Origin: Symmachiella dynata
GTDB taxonomy: Bacteria > Planctomycetota > Planctomycetia > Planctomycetales > Planctomycetaceae
Direction: 5' to 3'
DNA length: 64,000 nt
NCBI RefSeq assembly: GCF_007747995.1
Contig: NZ_CP036276.1
Coordinates: 5,446,001 to 5,510,000 of the forward strand
The translations under genes were made by a program, and so were the position numbers. Positions 36,328 through 43,502 of the stretch are shown piece after piece. Below the pieces are notes generated by a model. That model saw nothing but the letters and a program-made list of their open reading frames with translations. It was not told the DNA's origin and ran no database searches. The stretch's first letter is position 1. Every line of letters begins with the position of its first letter.

Positions 36328-37798
36328 CAATCCTGTTCGGCTCGATTGTTGCTATTGTTGGGCGTGATGGCAAGGTGGCGGTGTGTTTGCTTGTTTTTTG
36401 GGGGAGGGCGTGGCTGCAAGGGCTGCGGTTGGTGGGGTGGGGAGTTGTCTCAGCGCAGCGTTGAGCGGCTCGTCATCTGCGGGGAGTCGCGGAGCGAGTG
36501 GGGTTAGACGCTTGTCGTGGCGTGCGGCGGCAAACGGTTTATGTGGGCCAGTAGTTCTTCTTCATCCGCCAAACCTTGGAAGTAATAACAAAGCATTTCA
36601 TACGTCCGCAGCGTCGGCTTGCGGCCGGTCACTAGGCTGATCAGCAGGCAAGCGATGATCGCACAGTACGTTTGAATTTCGATTCCGTTGTCACAGTCGC
36701 TTAATAACTTGCGGCAGCCCAGCACATGTTTCAAAAACCGAAAGTACAATTCGATCATCCAGCGACTGCGATAAATCAACGCGATGATTTCCGCCGGCAC
36801 GTCCAGCAAGTTCGTCACCAGCACGACGTCGTGCGTGGCAGCGGCCCGCTTGCGTCCGCCTCGCTTGGGATGCGTTTCGGCGCGAATCACCACCCGCCGC
36901 ACGCGATGCTGCGGATGCTCAATCCGTCGCGATTTGGGCGAACCGAGTTGGCCGATGGCGTCTTCCAACACGCCCGCCGCCCGCGCCTCCTCGTCCAGTT
37001 CGCGAACCTCGTCAGCCGTAAACGCGCGGTCGTTGCGGATGCGGCAAACGTAGCTGCTGCCGACATCGACGATCGCGTTGAACAGCGAAAATTGTTCGTA
37101 ACCGCGATCGATCACGTAGCAGCGATCCGGTTCCAATTGGCTGCGCAACACATTTTTTTCATTGGCCGGTCCTTGGCCGCTGGCGTCAGTGACTGCCGAT
37201 TTGACAGGCACGCCTTTAAGGATTTCAAAGTGCGCGTGCAGCTTAAAACCGCGATCGTTGCGGGTGGCGAAACAGGCCTGCGTGATTTGCGGCAGCTTCT
37301 TCAGCAGACTGCCGTCGACGGCGGTCAAGGTCTGCGCAAAGTCTTTCAGCCGCGGGTCGCAGTCGGCGCGTTGCGGAGCGCGCTGGAGCAGTTCACCGGC
37401 GATTTCCCGCAGCAATTCCGGGTCAAACACACGTGCCGCTTCGGACAACGAACCCAGCGAAGCCCGTTGGCAACCGAGCAAGCGTTGCACTTTTTTGAGC
37501 TGGCTGGTTTGTTGCATGCCGCGCAGCGAAGTGACGATCGGGTTGAACATAGACAGCAGCATCAACCCGCAATACTGATCAAAAAACAAGTCACGATTGC
37601 CGGCTTTGTCCCGTTCGCAGCCGACGGGCCGCAAGCGTTTGAGCAGCGAAGAGATTCGTTTCAGATATTTCAGTCCGGTCAAATCCGCATCGGAAACCCG
37701 CTTCGCTTTCTTCCTGGCCACAGGGCGCCTCCCCGTCAAATTGGCAGTTTTATCGACTACCATATCCCATGGCGCAAATTCCGTGCCGAACAGGATTG
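36328..37798 (-). mobile_element. IS4-family insertion sequence, complete, 1471 bp
   Basis: Bounded by 14-bp perfect terminal inverted repeats CAATCCTGTTCGGC (36328-36341) and GCCGAACAGGATTG (37785-37798), with further partial pairing inside. It is flanked by a perfect 9-bp target duplication. It carries one intact transposase gene on the minus strand and about 160 bp of G-rich non-coding DNA between the gene's 3' end and the left end. Inserted in the middle of a REP palindrome. Confidence 0.95.
36504..37763 (-). CDS. IS4-family DDE transposase
   Basis: A 419-aa DDE transposase. The first Asp lies in LTAVDGSLL and the second in CYVIDRGYEQF. The third catalytic residue is in the IS4 signature Y(2)R(3)E(6)K, read as YRSRWMIELYFRFLK. 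The start MVVDKTANLTGRR (ATG at 37763) lies just inside the right terminal repeat; the longer frame to 37880 runs out of the element into flanking repeats and is rejected. No frameshift or internal stop, so the element may still be active. Confidence 0.93.
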   Translation of the reverse strand: MVVDKTANLTGRRPVARKKAKRVSDADLTGLKYLKRISSLLKRLRPVGCERDKAGNRDLFFDQYCGLMLLSMFNPIVTSLRGMQQTSQLKKVQRLLGCQRASLGSLSEAARVFDPELLREIAGELLQRAPQRADCDPRLKDFAQTLTAVDGSLLKKLPQITQACFATRNDRGFKLHAHFEILKGVPVKSAVTDASGQGPANEKNVLRSQLEPDRCYVIDRGYEQFSLFNAIVDVGSSYVCRIRNDRAFTADEVRELDEEARAAGVLEDAIGQLGSPKSRRIEHPQHRVRRVVIRAETHPKRGGRKRAAATHDVVLVTNLLDVPAEIIALIYRSRWMIELYFRFLKHVLGCRKLLSDCDNGIEIQTYCAIIACLLISLVTGRKPTLRTYEMLCYYFQGLADEEELLAHINRLPPHATTSV

Positions 37799-37807
37799 GG
37801 ACAAGCC
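37799..37807. repeat. target-site duplication, right copy (GGACAAGCC)
   Basis: Second copy of the 9-bp duplication, directly abutting the right IS end. Confidence 0.93.
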
Positions 37808-37820
37808 AGCAGTGGCACCC
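37808..37820 (-). repeat. REP sequence, right flank of RAYT gene, second part
   Basis: AGCAGTGGCACCC, the missing 13 bp of the REP split by IS4. Confidence 0.93.
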
Positions 37821-37826
37821 GCGCGT

Positions 37827-37902
37827 GTAGGGCAGGCTCCCGCCTGCCGCCGATTCCAATTGTCGTCCAACGTATATCACGGCAGGCGGGAGCCTGCCCT
37901 AC
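37827..37902. repeat. GTAGGGCAGGCTCCCGCC-type double hairpin
   Basis: Perfect 23-bp inverted arms at 37827-37849 and 37880-37902, each also an internal palindrome (GGCAGGC-TCCC-GCCTGCC), with a 30-bp loop. The right arm overlaps the stop codon of the minus-strand gene 37877-38182. A related but distinct pair is found at 52904-52976. Confidence 0.92.
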
Positions 37903-38182
37903 GACTTAATGGATATGCGGGAAGGGCGTTTTTGTCTGGTGTGGTTTTCTCGTCACCGTTTCCATCACAGCGATCTTGCCAGCCTGCGGGCGCGAATCTC
38001 CGCATCGTCATTACGCAGATGCTGACATAATTGATAATCGCAATCGCCAGAAACATGCGAAAAACGCCAGGCGAGTTCTCTGCTGACGGTGGAAAAAGAC
38101 AGGCTGTGAAAAGGAGACCAGCTAGCGTGCAGGAACTTACCATTGTGGTAGTTTTCGCGATCTTCCAAATCTTTTCACTCAT
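37877..38182 (-). CDS. hypothetical two-helix membrane mini-protein
   Basis: A 101-aa product from the ATG at 38182, with GGAG 7 bases upstream. Two hydrophobic segments (about 14-31 MVSSCTLAGLLFTACLF and 43-60 MFLAIAIINYVSICVM) suggest a small inner-membrane hairpin protein. The last eleven codons (YPLSRRAGSRLP region) and the stop come from the adjacent palindromic repeat, so the original C-terminus may have been replaced by repeat insertion. It follows the phosphotriesterase-family gene by 48 bp. No family recognised. Confidence 0.6.
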   Translation of the reverse strand: MSEKIWKIAKTTTMVSSCTLAGLLFTACLFPPSAENSPGVFRMFLAIAIINYVSICVMTMRRFAPAGWQDRCDGNGDEKTTPDKNALPAYPLSRRAGSRLP

Positions 38183-38230
38183 TATAAATCTCCGTCTTCC
38201 AAATCTGATATTGGGACTGGCCTCCGTCCA

Positions 38231-39385
38231 TCAAAACGCCAACACCCGTGCCGGATTGCCGATTGTGATCGCTTGGATATCTTTCGCCGAAACCCCCGCC
38301 GCTGCGAGTTGCGGTAGCAGTTGTTTCGTCACGATCGTGTAGTCGGAATCTTTGAACGTCCAAGCGTCGATCGTGTTGTTCGGTACGTTGGAATCGAACT
38401 GGCCGCGATAAAAGTATGGCGCCCAATCGTGGCCGACCAGGATTTGTTGGGCGAAGCCTGCTTCGACCAGTCGGCGGATTTGCCGGGCGCACTTGTCGAC
38501 GGCATAGCTATCATGCCCCACGCGGTCGAACTGCACGTAACAGCCCAACTCGACCAGTTGACGTTGATATTCGTACGCTTCGTCTTGTTTGCGGTCGTCC
38601 TTGTTGCCCATGTGGCCGATGATGACACGTTGCGGTTTCGCGCCGGCGGCCAAGAGCAACCGGGCTTGTTCCAATCCGCCGCCGTCGGTGGTGTGCGTGG
38701 TGATGGGGCAACCCGTTTCAGAACTGGCGATGGCGGCGGCTGTATTGCAGCGGCGTTCGCTGGGGGTCATGTAGGCACTGGTGCCGATTTTGATCACGCC
38801 TGCTTTGACGTTTGTAAACTTCTCGCCCCACTGACCGGTGGGGTCTTCCATCCCTTCACGGATTTCGCGGATGTAAAGCTGTGCGATCTTGTCGATGCCC
38901 CCCCTCTCCAGCCCCATTTGAATCGCCCAGGGATGCTGCGGCGCGAAGGCCTCGCACCAAAATCCGGTGGCGGCGATCAGGTGACATTTGACCCGTCGGG
39001 CCAAATCGACCAACAGTCTCGGGTCGCGCCCCACACGAATCGGCGTGCACTCGACAATTGCGCCCGGACTTTGCTTGTCGGTAAGCGTCGCCTCGAAGGC
39101 CTGCAACATGGCTGTCATCTTTTTGAGCATTTCGTTGCGCACGGCTGGGACGAGCGGCGCGGGTTTGAATTCGTACAACTCTGACCAATCGACCAACGGC
39201 GCATGTTCGTGCATGAGCGTCAGTCCCAGTTTCTCGGGTGGAACCGGTCCGAGCACGGTGTGCACGCGCGGCAGGACCTTATTAGCGGCAACGGCGCTGT
39301 TCATGGTTGTGCCGGCAACAGCTGCAGCCGCCGCGGCAGTGAGGAGGAAATCGCGACGGCCGAGCGTTGGTAATTGAGACGACAT
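38231..39385 (-). CDS. phosphotriesterase-family metal hydrolase, Tat-exported
   Basis: A 384-aa amidohydrolase-superfamily protein of the PTE group. The twin-arginine signal (GRRDFLLTAAAAAAVAG) predicts export. H59-E-H61 in LTLMHEHAPL gives the first metal site; GVIKIGTSA is a candidate for the bridging Lys; CPITTHTT and VIIGHMGN supply the next His ligands; and LVGHDWAPYF supplies the final Asp. Related enzymes act as lactonases or esterases on unknown substrates; phosphotriester activity should not be assumed. The two-TM mini-protein gene follows. Confidence 0.85.
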   Translation of the reverse strand: MSSQLPTLGRRDFLLTAAAAAAVAGTTMNSAVAANKVLPRVHTVLGPVPPEKLGLTLMHEHAPLVDWSELYEFKPAPLVPAVRNEMLKKMTAMLQAFEATLTDKQSPGAIVECTPIRVGRDPRLLVDLARRVKCHLIAATGFWCEAFAPQHPWAIQMGLERGGIDKIAQLYIREIREGMEDPTGQWGEKFTNVKAGVIKIGTSAYMTPSERRCNTAAAIASSETGCPITTHTTDGGGLEQARLLLAAGAKPQRVIIGHMGNKDDRKQDEAYEYQRQLVELGCYVQFDRVGHDSYAVDKCARQIRRLVEAGFAQQILVGHDWAPYFYRGQFDSNVPNNTIDAWTFKDSDYTIVTKQLLPQLAAAGVSAKDIQAITIGNPARVLAF

Positions 39386-39551
39386 AGCAGCGATCCATTC
39401 CTAGATTGGAAAACAGAGTTGATCAAATGTATGGCGGACATTCAGCATACACAGTCCAATCGTCGGATTCCAAGACCACGATTGGTGGACGTTGTGTCGG
39501 AGCCAAGCGAACACTCATCGGTCTGCACTTTTAGTGCATCCCAATGAGCGC

Positions 39552-39592
39552 ATAAAAAACACCCGGTGATGAAATGAATCATCTCCGGGTGT
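39552..39592 (-). terminator. rho-independent terminator of the cysteine-rich protein gene
   Basis: On the minus strand, ACACCCGG-A-GATGA pairs with TCATC-A-CCGGGTGT, followed by TTTTTT. The stem is interrupted only by single mismatched A residues. It lies 32 bp after the stop codon of the 39624-40103 gene. Confidence 0.88.
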
Positions 39593-39623
39593 CTGGTTTT
39601 GCTTACGACGAAAAGTGTCGCAA

Positions 39624-40103
39624 TTACTTCGTGCTGGCCGTGCTGGGAGCGGGGGCGGGTTCCGGAGCGGGTGCTTCGGTGGGAGCTGCTGCCGGTGCCG
39701 AAGGAGCACAGGAGGAGCCGCATGATCCACAGGAAGAACCGCAGGAGGATCCACAGGATCCGCAAGAAGAACCACAAGCCGACTGCTGGCAGCTACCGCA
39801 GCTCTGAGTCGAGCATTGCGTGACGCAGCAGGTCGGGGCGGGGGTGCAGCAAGCTTGCGTGATCACCGTCGGCTGGCAGCTGGTTTGCGTGCAGCATTCG
39901 GTTTGCGTGTAGCAAGAAGTTTGTTGGCAGCAGCTGGTTTGCTTACGGCATCGCTTGGATCGACGCTCGGTCTTGCAGCAAGAAGAATACCGTGCCTTCT
40001 TGCATTTGACTTTACGACACCGGTTCTTCGCTTCCGCGTCGCTGGACATGAACGCCAACGCCATCACTACCATCACCGAAGTCACAATCATTTTTCGCAT
40101 CAT
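39624..40103 (-). CDS. exported cysteine-rich protein with Pro/Ala tail
   Basis: A 159-aa protein starting at ATG 40103 (GGAGGG 9-10 bases upstream). The signal peptide (KMIVTSVMVVMALAFMSSDAEA) is followed by about 110 residues holding 25 Cys, first with Arg/Lys (RCRKVKCKKARYSSCC), then as CC pairs spaced by Thr/Gln, then as CGSSCGSC repeats. The last 27 residues are Ala/Pro/Glu/Thr. It has its own terminator. Such a protein could be a disulfide-crosslinked envelope component or a metal-binding protein; nothing in the neighbourhood decides. No family recognised. Confidence 0.8.
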   Translation of the reverse strand: MMRKMIVTSVMVVMALAFMSSDAEAKNRCRKVKCKKARYSSCCKTERRSKRCRKQTSCCQQTSCYTQTECCTQTSCQPTVITQACCTPAPTCCVTQCSTQSCGSCQQSACGSSCGSCGSSCGSSCGSCGSSCAPSAPAAAPTEAPAPEPAPAPSTASTK

Positions 40104-40491
40104 TGTCAGACACCCTCCATATGAGTCTCAACTGTGTGAATCCATGATCCCGGAACTGCCGTATAGCCGTTTTATGCGAATCCTGCAGGCTTAAGCCGGT
40201 CTCGTTCGCCGCCACCCAGACGTCCCCTGGGTGAAACCACGGCGATCACTGGCGCTGAGTATAACCGGGGGGAATTTGCGGGCAAGACAACGACGGCAAA
40301 TTTATCGCTTTCCGCGCATCTTCGCAAATTCGGACAATGCACAAGCTGCATCGACTGAATTGCCGAAAACTCCTACTGACACTTTGCGTACTATATTACA
40401 GAAGACGTCACACAACCCGCGGTCGACCCGAAAGCACAACCGATAAAGCCACCTCAGCCAGCGACGCCCACCCACGACGGAGATCTTCACT
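40104..40491. other. 388-bp divergent intergenic region
   Basis: Contains the upstream regions of the Cys-rich gene and the exported protein gene at 40492. Long enough for two promoters; no repeat or additional gene was seen. Confidence 0.4.
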
Positions 40492-41631
40492 ATGCACCGC
40501 ATTTTATCCAGTCGATTGATTTGGGGCCTCATCTGCCTGTATTTCACCCCGATTGCAGCAACTTACGCGCAGAATTCTCGCCCGCGCAGCACAACATCTC
40601 GCACAAGCAAACTGCCCGATACGCATCTGGAGATCCAATTGCTCACCGGCAATGGCGGCGCGAATCGGACCGCGCAGCGCTGGTCGGAGTACTTTCAGAA
40701 AATGAATGTTGCTGTTCGCATCCGCCGCGCAACGCCGCGTGATAAACCGGGAGTGACGGAAAAAAATATTGGCAACTCAGTGCGGCGGGTCATCGTCATC
40801 GCCGGAATGGACCGCCAAGGCCGCCTGATTCTTCCCGGGCGGATGTTCTCACTCTCGCAAGGCGGCAGACTCGCGGAATGGTTAGACGAACTGCGCACCT
40901 ACGGAGCACAAGGTTCTCCGGAGGGGCAGCCTGCTTGGGGTTTGACCAAAAAACAATTGGACCAAGTGCTCCTGCCGCTGAAACGTCCTCTCACCATCGA
41001 CCCGAAGGGCAAAGATCTGTTGGCGGCGATGGTCTTGTTCGCACCTGATATGGAACAGGGGGATTTGCCGATTCACGTCACCCCTGATGCCAAGGAAATT
41101 ATGGCCCACCCGCGCAGCAAAGAATTGTTTCCACAATCGTTAGCCGGGCTGAGTCGGGGTACGGCATTGGCGATTCTGTTGCGGCATTATGGACTTTGCT
41201 TTACGCCACAACGAACTCCCACCGGGGATTTGGAACTTTCGGTGCGCGATATCACAAAGACCAAACAACCTTGGAAAGTCGGTTGGCCTTGGCCGGACGA
41301 TAAGTCTCGCTCGAGCATAGCACCGAATCTTTTCAAATACGTCACTGTCGATCTAGAAGATCGACCACTGGCAGACGTGGTGGAAGCGGCCTCGTCGGCC
41401 ATTGGGATTCCTATCCTGGTGGACCACGCCGGTATGAACGAATGGCATATCGATTACGACAAAATCCAGGTCACGTTTCCGCGCAAAAGAACCACCTGGG
41501 GCTTAGCCATTCAGCGCATCGCCTTTCAATCGCGACTGCGACGGGAGCTGTATATCGACGAAGCCGGCAAACCGTTTGTGTGGTTGACACCGATTGAGTT
41601 CAAGCGCAAACCGACTGCGAAGAAGGAGTGA
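40492..41631 (+). CDS. exported hypothetical protein with STN-like C-terminal part
   Basis: A 379-aa protein with a signal peptide (LIWGLICLYFTPIAATYAQ). The N-terminal half (about 45-145) has alternating strands and helices (HLEIQLLTGNGGANRTAQRWSEYF, RRVIVIAGMDRQGRLILPGRMFSL). Near 295-330 the stretch VTVDLEDRPLADVVEAASSAIGIPILVD looks like a secretin/TonB short N-terminal (STN) module, common in planctomycete exported proteins. The C-terminus is basic. No partner genes are nearby; function unknown. Confidence 0.65.
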   Translation: MHRILSSRLIWGLICLYFTPIAATYAQNSRPRSTTSRTSKLPDTHLEIQLLTGNGGANRTAQRWSEYFQKMNVAVRIRRATPRDKPGVTEKNIGNSVRRVIVIAGMDRQGRLILPGRMFSLSQGGRLAEWLDELRTYGAQGSPEGQPAWGLTKKQLDQVLLPLKRPLTIDPKGKDLLAAMVLFAPDMEQGDLPIHVTPDAKEIMAHPRSKELFPQSLAGLSRGTALAILLRHYGLCFTPQRTPTGDLELSVRDITKTKQPWKVGWPWPDDKSRSSIAPNLFKYVTVDLEDRPLADVVEAASSAIGIPILVDHAGMNEWHIDYDKIQVTFPRKRTTWGLAIQRIAFQSRLRRELYIDEAGKPFVWLTPIEFKRKPTAKKE

Positions 41632-41717
41632 GGCCTGAGGCGATAGGCTTGAGGTCAGACCGGGCGGTTTCTTAGAACGTGTTTTCAAATTACGTTTTAC
41701 AACTGCCACCCAGCGCC

Positions 41718-41744
41718 CCGGGAGGGCGAAGCTCCTGCTGAGCC
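41718..41744 (+). repeat. GGGAGGGCGAAGCTCC-type dispersed repeat, copy C
   Basis: CCGGGAGGGCGAAGCTCCTG and on to GAGCC, matching copies A and B except at the very end. Confidence 0.85.
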
Positions 41745-41813
41745 ACATTGTGACGTTTAGTGTGGGAAAAGCTGGAGATTGAAATGGCCAAGGGGGGCGA
41801 TATGGTTCAGCGC

Positions 41814-41840
41814 GGCTCGGTCGGAGCCTCGCCCTCCCGG
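41814..41840 (-). repeat. GGGAGGGCGAAGCTCC-type dispersed repeat, copy D (inverted, diverged)
   Basis: Reverse complement begins CCGGGAGGGCGAGGCTCC and ends GAGCC, with four differences from copy C. It faces copy C across a 69-bp spacer. Confidence 0.75.
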
Positions 41841-42114
41841 TTACGTCGTGAGTGAAGCACCCGATCCTTTATGGGCTGCGCGGTTCGAGGCAAATCACAG
41901 AACCGTTCCCGATCAATGGAACGCGTCCCTGAAACAGTCCCGTTCACGGGGGTTCTCGATGCAACGGCTTTAGCCTTCAACGCATTGCAATGCGCCGCGG
42001 TTTGAAAACACGCTCTTGGGTATCTGGCATGTCGACGCTGTGGTATTGAGGTGATATCGGCTATGCTTGAGCTGCGTTGGAGAATCCGCTGTCTCTTGCC
42101 GTTGAGTTCACCGT

Positions 42115-42603
42115 ATGTTTTCTGGTCCACAAATTGTCGACACCTTGAAATCGCTCGGCATCACGCATGTCGTGTGGCTTCCGGACAGCACGTTTGGCGC
42201 GTGGGAAGCGGCACTGAACGATGCTGAAGGCTTGGAACTCATCCGGGTTTGTCGCGAGGGTGAAGCTTGGTCGATTGCCGCCGGGCTCCATATGGGCGGC
42301 GCGCAGCCACTGGTGATTATCCAGTGCACAGGGCTGTTTGAATCGGGCGACGCGCTCCGCAACGCGATTTACGACTACCAGCTGCCGCTTTTCGCGCTGG
42401 TCGGTTATCGCAGCTTTCTAAATCAGGACGCGATCCCCAACGACTCGGCCCGTGTTTTTACAGAGCCAATCCTGCAAGCGTGGCAGTTGAAGTACCGCCT
42501 GATCGATGCTCCTGACAAGCTCCCTGAACTGGTAGAGCTCTACGAAGAATGCCAACGCGATGGCTCCCCCGGTGTCGCCTTGATCGCCGAAGGCCGCATG
42601 TAG
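42115..42603 (+). CDS. orphan ThDP-binding PYR-domain protein (sulfopyruvate/phosphonopyruvate decarboxylase alpha-like)
   Basis: A 162-aa protein equal to the PYR half of a thiamine-diphosphate enzyme. ITHVVWLPDSTFG, VCREGEAWSIAAGLHMGG (candidate activating Glu 48 or 50), VIIQCTGLFESGDALRN and YDYQLPLFALVGYRS are typical of ComD-type sulfopyruvate decarboxylase alpha subunits and phosphonopyruvate decarboxylases. The matching PP-domain subunit, which normally follows directly, is absent; the next 900 bp hold no gene. It must pair with a subunit encoded elsewhere or have another role. Confidence 0.75.
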   Translation: MFSGPQIVDTLKSLGITHVVWLPDSTFGAWEAALNDAEGLELIRVCREGEAWSIAAGLHMGGAQPLVIIQCTGLFESGDALRNAIYDYQLPLFALVGYRSFLNQDAIPNDSARVFTEPILQAWQLKYRLIDAPDKLPELVELYEECQRDGSPGVALIAEGRM

Positions 42604-43034
42604 AGGTTCGCTGCACGGCCACCGGCCCATCCGATGGTCCAAAGTCAATCACACTGGCCCCAAAGCGCCGCTAATACGCGACAAACGTTGTCCAATCGAT
42701 GACAGATTTAGATGTCTGCGGATCACCATGCGCGAGATCCGATTCACCCCAACATGCTCCTATAAATGGGGTTGCGTCTTAAAACTGCGAGAGTCTCACC
42801 CCAACGGCACGGAAATCGCGGTTATGTTTCAGTGTGAGCAGCAACACGAACCATGACTAACGAGAGTGGCAATTCCAACTGAACTAATAGATCCGGAATG
42901 ACGGGGAGACAGAATTACAGACAGCAAAGCGAAAATTGAGAACGACTGACTACCTACCCGGCGGGTTCGCTGCAATCCCCGTTGTCTTGACCGCACGCTG
43001 GTCAGCTAGCGGACTCGCCGTTTTTAATAAGTGC

Positions 43035-43069
43035 AAAAAGCCACCAGCCTGATGGACTGGTGGCTTTTT
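43035..43069. terminator. strong bidirectional hairpin terminator
   Basis: A 13-bp perfect stem AAAAAGCCACCAG (43035-43047) / CTGGTGGCTTTTT (43057-43069) with a 9-base loop. The T-run ends the plus-strand reading and the A-run gives a T-run on the minus strand. It isolates the nuo operon from upstream transcription. Confidence 0.9.
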
Positions 43070-43490
43070 TGCGAGCTGGTTGCCGTGACTCAGATTTCCA
43101 CGACGCTTCCCCCCTAGGCTGAAACTGTGAACAACGTGCATGTGGAGGGTACGACACTGACAAGCGCCCCCCTGAGCTCCACGAATCTTTGGATGGCACG
43201 GGTGTTTCTATAGGTCGACACGTCCCAATTCCAATTGATCGAGAGGGCGACCGGGACCGTCGGGTGCTTCTCGATTTTGAGAAATGAAGAGCTTGCGCGG
43301 CCGGTCGCTTGAATCGCCTCAACAGTTGTGGCATAGTTCACGCTTTGCTGAATTCGCCGAAAGCGTTATGCGCTGAGGCTTTCAGTTGTGGCGAGCGGCG
43401 TGGACGTCGCTTGAGGTTTTGCACAAACCGCTGTCAGTTATGTCCGGACGCATCAACTTCTGCGAAGTTGGTCCGTTTCTGCCTCCGGTG

Positions 43491-43495
43491 GGGAG
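43491..43495 (+). promoter_or_regulatory. ribosome binding site that decides the nuoH start
   Basis: GGGAG, extended by more G upstream, lies 7 bases before the GTG at 43503. The upstream in-frame TTG (43386) and ATG (43440) lack such a site and would add residues not typical of NuoH. Confidence 0.65.
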
Positions 43496-43502
43496 CACTT
43501 TT

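Larger units (their letters stand above)
41678..42012. repeat. 335-bp element bounded by CGTGTTTTCAAA / TTTGAAAACACG inverted repeats
   Basis: Perfect 12-bp arms at the ends, with weaker matching outside (TTAGAA / CTCTTGG). The interior carries two opposed GGGAGGGCGAAG repeats. It looks like a non-coding mobile or composite repeat; no transposase gene. Confidence 0.6.
41632..42114. other. 483-bp intergenic region built of nested repeats
   Basis: Holds a pair of outer inverted arms (CGTGTTTTCAAA 41678-41689 / TTTGAAAACACG 42001-42012). Inside them are two inverted copies of the GGGAGGGCGAAG repeat (41718-41744 and 41814-41840). No open frame in it looks like a real gene. Confidence 0.7.
42604..43502. 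other. 899-bp region without a confident gene
   Basis: Contains the hairpin terminator at 43035-43069 and, beyond it, about 430 bp leading to nuoH. Short frames on the minus strand (for example 43114-43341, GTG start) have no recognisable similarity and no clear ribosome binding site. The nuo operon promoter is expected between 43070 and 43490, but I cannot point to hexamers. Confidence 0.5.

Noticed and set aside
36726-38030. 434-codon plus-strand frame
   Set aside because: It is antisense to the IS4 transposase, which has the catalytic signature and lies inside the element ends. The plus-strand frame runs out through the terminal repeat and has no family features.
43114-43341. 75-codon minus-strand frame before nuoH
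   Set aside because: GTG start without a ribosome binding site and no similarity, although a terminator lies in a suitable place downstream.
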